A stretch of DNA of 64,000 bases, taken from Xestospongia bergquistia. Its lineage: Eukaryota; Porifera; Demospongiae; Haplosclerida; Petrosiidae. How positions within the stretch are numbered: the stretch's first letter is position 1; the number at the start of each line of letters is the position of its first letter. The notes under the pieces were generated by a model. The model made no database searches, had not been told where the DNA came from, and saw only the letters and a list, made by a program, of their open reading frames with translations. Location of the stretch: assembly GCA_963965975.1 (NCBI GenBank), contig OZ014415.1, forward strand, positions 1,555,001 to 1,619,000. The letters are read 5' to 3'. This document shows, piece by piece, positions 59,489 through 64,000 of the stretch. Made by a program: the position numbers and the translations under genes.

Positions 59489-60626
59489 TCATTTGCTATG
59501 CGTAAATGTATTAAATGCTTGAAGATCATGTTCAACTTCTCCATCAATATCGATGCTAAACTTAATGATATAGTTAATGACTATGTTTGTGCTTGGGTCT
59601 ACGACAGTAGTTGCAAATATAGCTTTGGTGATACCAGTGTGATACATCCATTGAGGTTTAGACAAATATTTCACATAACAGGTATAGTAATGGTCAGATA
59701 CTGTTGACAGATAATTCTCTAATTCTTCATATATTTCACATCGAGGATGATAATATCTTTTATGTAATCCAGCACTTGAGAAAGCATAGTTTGGACGGAC
59801 TGCTTTTAGAAATTCATAGGTATTTGCACGTCCATTAAATGCTCCGTGAAGTGCTAGCCGAAAGATATGAGATTGAACACGTTGACCAGCACATTGTAGG
59901 AAATTATTTATTAGTGTTTTACTTCCTTCAAAGTCTCCAGGTAGAAGAACTTTAACATCAGCAAATTGTACCTGAAGAACTAAACTGTCTCCGTTAGTTC
60001 CTCCTCTTGAACATTTGTTATGTTCTGAAGCAAGCACAGCTATTGTGACATTTCCATCACATATCCTGAAAGATGGGCAGTCTCCTCCACAGCAGAACGG
60101 GATTCTTTCAGTCGTTATCTCAATTGTTTTTACGTATGTTTGATATTTTTTCCAACCACAAGAGTGATAGACAACAGGATAATCCTGATGATGTAGATTA
60201 CCTAGAATAGTACCGAGAAAGTTATTATGACCTTTATCAGGATGACTTAAAAAGACCTTTTCAATGATGTATCCATTAAGATATTTAGTTATGTCTTCTT
60301 TGTCCATAAACCCTTTATATTTTGAAGAGCCCATATCAATAACAGTTAGCTTTCCTCCATATTGTGCTGGACATTGGATGATTGTAGCATCACCTTGACC
60401 AACTGGATCCAGTTGGTCAAGGTGATGCTACAATCATTCAACATTATGGCTCTTCTTCCGGAAGAGCCATAATGTTGAGGTTTTCATCATCTGGAGTTAA
60501 TGTGCTGGTAAAGTTTATGATTGGCAATTCAGTAGCTTCAAGATCTGTAGTCGGAGAAGGAAGTTGCCATTCTTGTGAGATCACTAACCCAATAAGAAAA
60601 GGCACAATAAGTAATTGCATTTTCAT
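59489..60626 (-). pseudogene. MBL-2: ComEC-like gene disrupted by a palindrome
   Basis: The signal peptide and first residues (60,444-60,626, MKMQLLIVPFLIGLVIS to LNIMALP) are separated from the body (59,489-60,370, GQGDATIIQCP onward) by an inverted-repeat insertion that shifts the frame. The body also has SHPDKGH (D to G) and LALHGAF (first H of HHG to L), so the metal site would be lost even without the insertion. Otherwise it is close to MBL-1, including the C-terminus INYIIKFSIDIDGEVEHDLQ and shared 3' flank. Confidence 0.8.
60378..60478. repeat. Double palindrome inside MBL-2
   Basis: 60,378-60,437 is a perfect 60-bp palindrome centred on GGATCC. Next to it, 60,438-60,455 and 60,461-60,478 are 18-bp perfect inverted arms around TTCCG. 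Both are made from the local gene sequence (the MALP and GQGDATI codons), as expected of replication template switching. Confidence 0.95.
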
Positions 60627-61325
60627 TTGTATGAATAGATTTGAAAAGATAGAAGGGTCAATTTAGTTAATTTTTTTTCAAGCCTGCAGAATATATATAT
60701 TCTGATAAAAGGGGGCATCTCCTTTAATTAGTGTGGTATGTTAACTATGTTTTGACAAGTGTGCATTTCTGTAAGCTCTCTGATGATATAAATTATTATA
60801 TTTAAGATTAAGTCTGTCACTCTTTGTTATTTCAAACTGAACATATTAAATGTATGTTCCATCTATAAGACCAAATGATCACTGTTATATCTCATTGATT
60901 TGACCTTTACTTGTCCTTGACATTTTGTGTATTTAGTATATGGATTAATACCAATTTTATCAAAGCAGTAATTATTAGAATAGTGTGTTATTCCATATGA
61001 CAAAGTCGTTGATTCGCTATCTGTGTTAAAATGTCATCACTGCTCTTTATTATAATAATTAAATTTCTGACACTATTATTGACAATTATGTAGTTAGTTT
61101 GTTCTTTGTGTAACAAATATCATAGACACCACAGCTTATTATCCCGTAAGAAAATTATATAAATATTAATAATATTTTTTATTGAAGATTCTTATATTAT
61201 AAATATTAATATTAAAACTATATGTATAATCACATTGTGCTATTTATAAAGTCTTATTACAATTACTGCACACATGTACTACTACACAAACATTATACAG
61301 GTACTACAATAATACTGTATACTAT
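60627..61325. other. Spacer between MBL-2 and MBL-3
   Basis: No gene seen. About 61,160-61,325 closely matches about 57,120-57,366, the 3' flank of MBL-4. (AT) stretches at about 60,690. Confidence 0.5.
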
Positions 61326-62438
61326 TTATGTGGTACAATATTCATCATCATCTTCACACTTGTTATCAGATGACTTGAATAATTGATGAAGCATTTGTTT
61401 AGAGACTGGAATGCTATTAAATGGTATCAATCTAGCTAGACTAACTCCATTAACATTAATAGCAAAATGAATGATATAGTTATATACTTTATCTATATTT
61501 GGAGGAGGACCAATGACTGTTGTCACATAGATGCCATCTGTAATCATTCTATTATCCCACTCATTAGTACTAGTACTACATGTGTACATATGAGGGGCAA
61601 CATTTTTAACCAAACGAGAGATGTCAGATGTTTCTAAATGGTAATGAACTTCACACCTAGGATGATGGTACACGTCATGTAATCCACTGCTTGAGAAAGC
61701 ATAGTGTGGACGGACAGCTTCTAGAAATTGGTTGGTATTTGCATTTCCATTAAATGCTCCATGATGAGCTAGACGAAAGATATGAGATTGAACTTGTTGG
61801 CCTGCACATTGTAGGAAATTATTTATTAGTTGTTTACTTCCTTCAAAGTCTCCAGGTAGAAGAACTTTAACATCAGCAAATTGTACCTGAAGAACTAAAC
61901 TGTCTCCATTAGTTCCTCCCTTTGGACATCTGTTATGTTCTGAAGCAAGTACAGCTACTCGGGCTTTTCCATTGCATATTTCAAAAGTTGGGCAATTTTT
62001 TCCACAACAAAGTGGAATTCTTTCATTCTTAATACTAGTTATTTCTACATAATTTTGATATTTTGTCCAACCACAAGAGTGATAGACAATAGGGTAATCC
62101 TGAGGATATAGATTACCTAGAGCAGCATCGAGAAAGTTATTATGATCTTTATCAGGATGACTTAAAAAGACCTTTTCAATAATAAATCCCTCAAGATATT
62201 TAGTTATGTCTTGTTTGCTCATAAACCCTTTATTCTTTGAAGACCCCATATCAATAATAGTTAGCTTCCCTCCATGTTGTGCTGGACATTGGATGATTGT
62301 AGCATCACCTTGACCTACAGGTAGAGCTAAAATATTAAGATTTTCATTAGCTGGAGTTAATCTTGTAGAAGGAGGTTGCTGTCCTTGTGTGTTGATTACT
62401 GCAATAAGAAGAAGCACAATAATCAATTGCAACTTCAT
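61326..62438 (-). CDS. MBL-3: secreted ComEC-like MBL-fold protein, chimeric C-terminus
   Basis: A 370-residue intact frame: signal peptide MKLQLIIVLLLIAVINTQG, then VGQGDATIIQCP, LTIIDMGSS, FLSHPDKDHNNF, NGDSLVLQVQF, LLPGDFEGS, LAHHGAFNG and AFSSSGLHDVYHHPRCE. All predicted metal ligands are kept, so it should be active if the family is. Up to HPRCE it is close to MBL-1. From VHYHLETSDISRLVKNVAPH on it is close to MBL-4 and ends with an acidic, cysteine-containing tail (CEDDDEYCTT). The change of partner suggests recombination between paralogues. The extracellular role is inferred from the signal peptide. Confidence 0.82.
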   Translation of the reverse strand: MKLQLIIVLLLIAVINTQGQQPPSTRLTPANENLNILALPVGQGDATIIQCPAQHGGKLTIIDMGSSKNKGFMSKQDITKYLEGFIIEKVFLSHPDKDHNNFLDAALGNLYPQDYPIVYHSCGWTKYQNYVEITSIKNERIPLCCGKNCPTFEICNGKARVAVLASEHNRCPKGGTNGDSLVLQVQFADVKVLLPGDFEGSKQLINNFLQCAGQQVQSHIFRLAHHGAFNGNANTNQFLEAVRPHYAFSSSGLHDVYHHPRCEVHYHLETSDISRLVKNVAPHMYTCSTSTNEWDNRMITDGIYVTTVIGPPPNIDKVYNYIIHFAINVNGVSLARLIPFNSIPVSKQMLHQLFKSSDNKCEDDDEYCTT

Positions 62439-64000
62439 TTGTATGGATTGACTCTTGAGAAGGCCAGAAGAAACAATTTGCTTTTGTTTTAAAAACCTGC
62501 AGCATTCATAATCTGATTAAATGGGACATCCCCTTTAGTGCTATTGTTTTGACAAGTGTAGCTCTCTGATACCAGTCTATCACTGTTTGTGGGCTCATAC
62601 TATATAAACTGATAACATGATACATTCCCCATAGGATTGGAAATTTTGACAGGTGATTTCTCCACAGTTTAGATCTGTAGTTAGGGCTGGCTACCTTAAC
62701 ATTTTTATATATATTTATCAATCAAATTGTTACTCTGCTCTATTAATCTGATGTTGCCACCCTTTTGGGAAAGGGTCTGGCACATGTATATAGCCTGCAA
62801 AAATCTTGCAGGTCATAGAATCGCCTTGTGCACTTATGAGCTCCTTTTTTTTCTCTTAATGCCTATTCCACACGATTCAATGATGGTTAGTAAAGTTCTT
62901 GAAGCTGCTCAAAGCTCTGCTCTTGAAGCAGTATGTGATGTGACTAGTTCATAAAAGACAGTCTGTGCTCTATTCAAAAGATTGTGACCACATCTACAGC
63001 ATATCACAACAACCATTTTGTTTATTTCATTGTCTTACTATGTGCTCAGGTGTAATTATACTTTACCCACATTCTCATTCATGTTATGCAAGTTCTATAT
63101 TATCTTGTCCCCTGACCCTTCCTCTCTAAGCAAAGGATTGACAATGTCTGACTAATAGAGCACAGTAACTATTTCATTGATAGATACCTATATATATGAA
63201 ATTTATATTCTATTAAAATGTTAAGTGAAGGAGCAGAAATACTAGACTAGTGATCTCTTGGTAGATATATGTCTCATGTGTCTCATTAACATCAAAGGGA
63301 TTTATTCATAAAATGTCAATTATATAATAGAATATAAATTTTATTGACCCTTCTAATGCTATGTCATTCTTTCCTTCCTATTTATACCTTGTTTAGCAAG
63401 GTGTACAAACCTTTTAGACTGGTATGCTCAGAGAGCTGGAATTAAAGGGATATAATGTTGGCATATTAAGATGATTATTAACAATTGAGAATTCAACAAT
63501 GTAGCTGACACCATTATTAGAAGTGGGAACAGTACAAGTTGTTTTATAAATGTTTCTTACACTAATGTTAGTCTCCTTCCAGTGTTGGTGGTACTATTTG
63601 ATTTTTTTTCTTGGAGTTGATCACAATATGAATGTTCCTGAGCCAATCTTGTACAGAGGAGCTCATTTATTGTGATGTTGATTAATGTTAATGAAAAATA
63701 GTTTTGTTTGCTCAAGTGTAGCACACTGCTCTACTTGACTACTAGTTAATAGATATTGACATAAAGATGATCACTATACTTCATATAGTAGTCATTATAA
63801 CATTCACTTAATATACAATAGACAATGTTTTGTCTTGAATTAAGAATTGCCATTTTACTTTCAAAGAATGAAACTAATTTTTTTGAGTTTTCTATGATGC
63901 TTTCAAGACCATTGTATAGAAAAGTTATTGGTGACTCTATGGTAGGCTGCCTCCTTTTCAAAAGTTGAATGTTGACCCTCCCTCCCAGCTCCTTTGAAAT
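62439..64000. other. Spacer 5' of MBL-3
   Basis: No convincing gene. About 63,240-63,360 resembles about 56,970-57,060 (ATTAATATCAAAGG..TTATTCATAAA), and about 63,890-64,000 resembles about 54,380-54,490, so this is mostly duplicated flank. Short frames show no recognisable domain. Confidence 0.5.

Overview
The window looks like nuclear DNA of a basal metazoan, most likely a demosponge of the Amphimedon type. This is inferred from an AT-rich composition, many introns of only about 45-60 bp, metazoan Ig/FN3 exons with symmetric phase-1 boundaries, a VMAC-like coiled-coil gene and a Werner-type RecQ fragment. No species call can be proved by reading alone.

Region 1 (1-43,050, minus strand) is a tandem cluster of single-pass receptor genes. 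I resolve eight long gene models, R1, R2, R3, R5, R6, R7, R8 and R9, plus an orphan 3' piece (R4) and five broken fragments. The shared plan is a signal-peptide exon, two Ig exons, one FN3 exon, a Thr/Ser-rich stalk, a transmembrane (TM) exon and a cytoplasmic tail. Class I genes (R1, R2, R3, R5) go from the first FN3 to the TM exon directly or through short linker exons. Class II genes (R7, R8, R9) add four more FN3 exons and a mucin-like stalk exon, which grows to 22 nine-residue repeats in R9. They also carry two alternative-looking TM exons. R6 has a class I ectodomain joined to an unrelated TM and tail.

The most striking feature is the tail. It is built from tandem copies of small symmetric phase 2-2 exons (72, 81 or 105 bp), each carrying tyrosine motifs. 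Class I copies carry YEIT plus YSNV (a YxN, GRB2-SH2-like motif). Class II copies carry YEIA plus YIAM, YINM or YIAL, and a terminal YEPM (YxxM, PI3K-SH2-like). All ectodomain exons are phase 1-1, the TM exons are phase 1-to-2 adaptors, and the tail exons are phase 2-2. The cluster therefore reads as a modular, rapidly evolving receptor system, reminiscent in layout of cnidarian allorecognition (Alr) complexes.

Region 2 (about 6.3-10.5 kb and 14.4-16.4 kb) contains a broken glutamyl-tRNA synthetase fragment joined to a receptor fragment, TCCA-type repeats and a duplicated non-coding block.

Region 3 (43.5-52.1 kb) holds a VMAC-like coiled-coil gene, a Werner-like RecQ gene of which only the N-terminal exons are present (plus strand), and two degenerate copies of it lying tail to tail.

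Region 4 (52.6-62.5 kb) holds two MITE-like elements, a possible hAT-derived fragment, and four copies of a secreted metallo-beta-lactamase-fold protein resembling the ComEC/Rec2 hydrolase domain. Two copies are intact and two are decayed. One intact copy is a chimera and one decayed copy carries a 60-bp perfect palindrome. The bacterial-like domain inside a single-exon secreted animal gene suggests an old horizontal acquisition.
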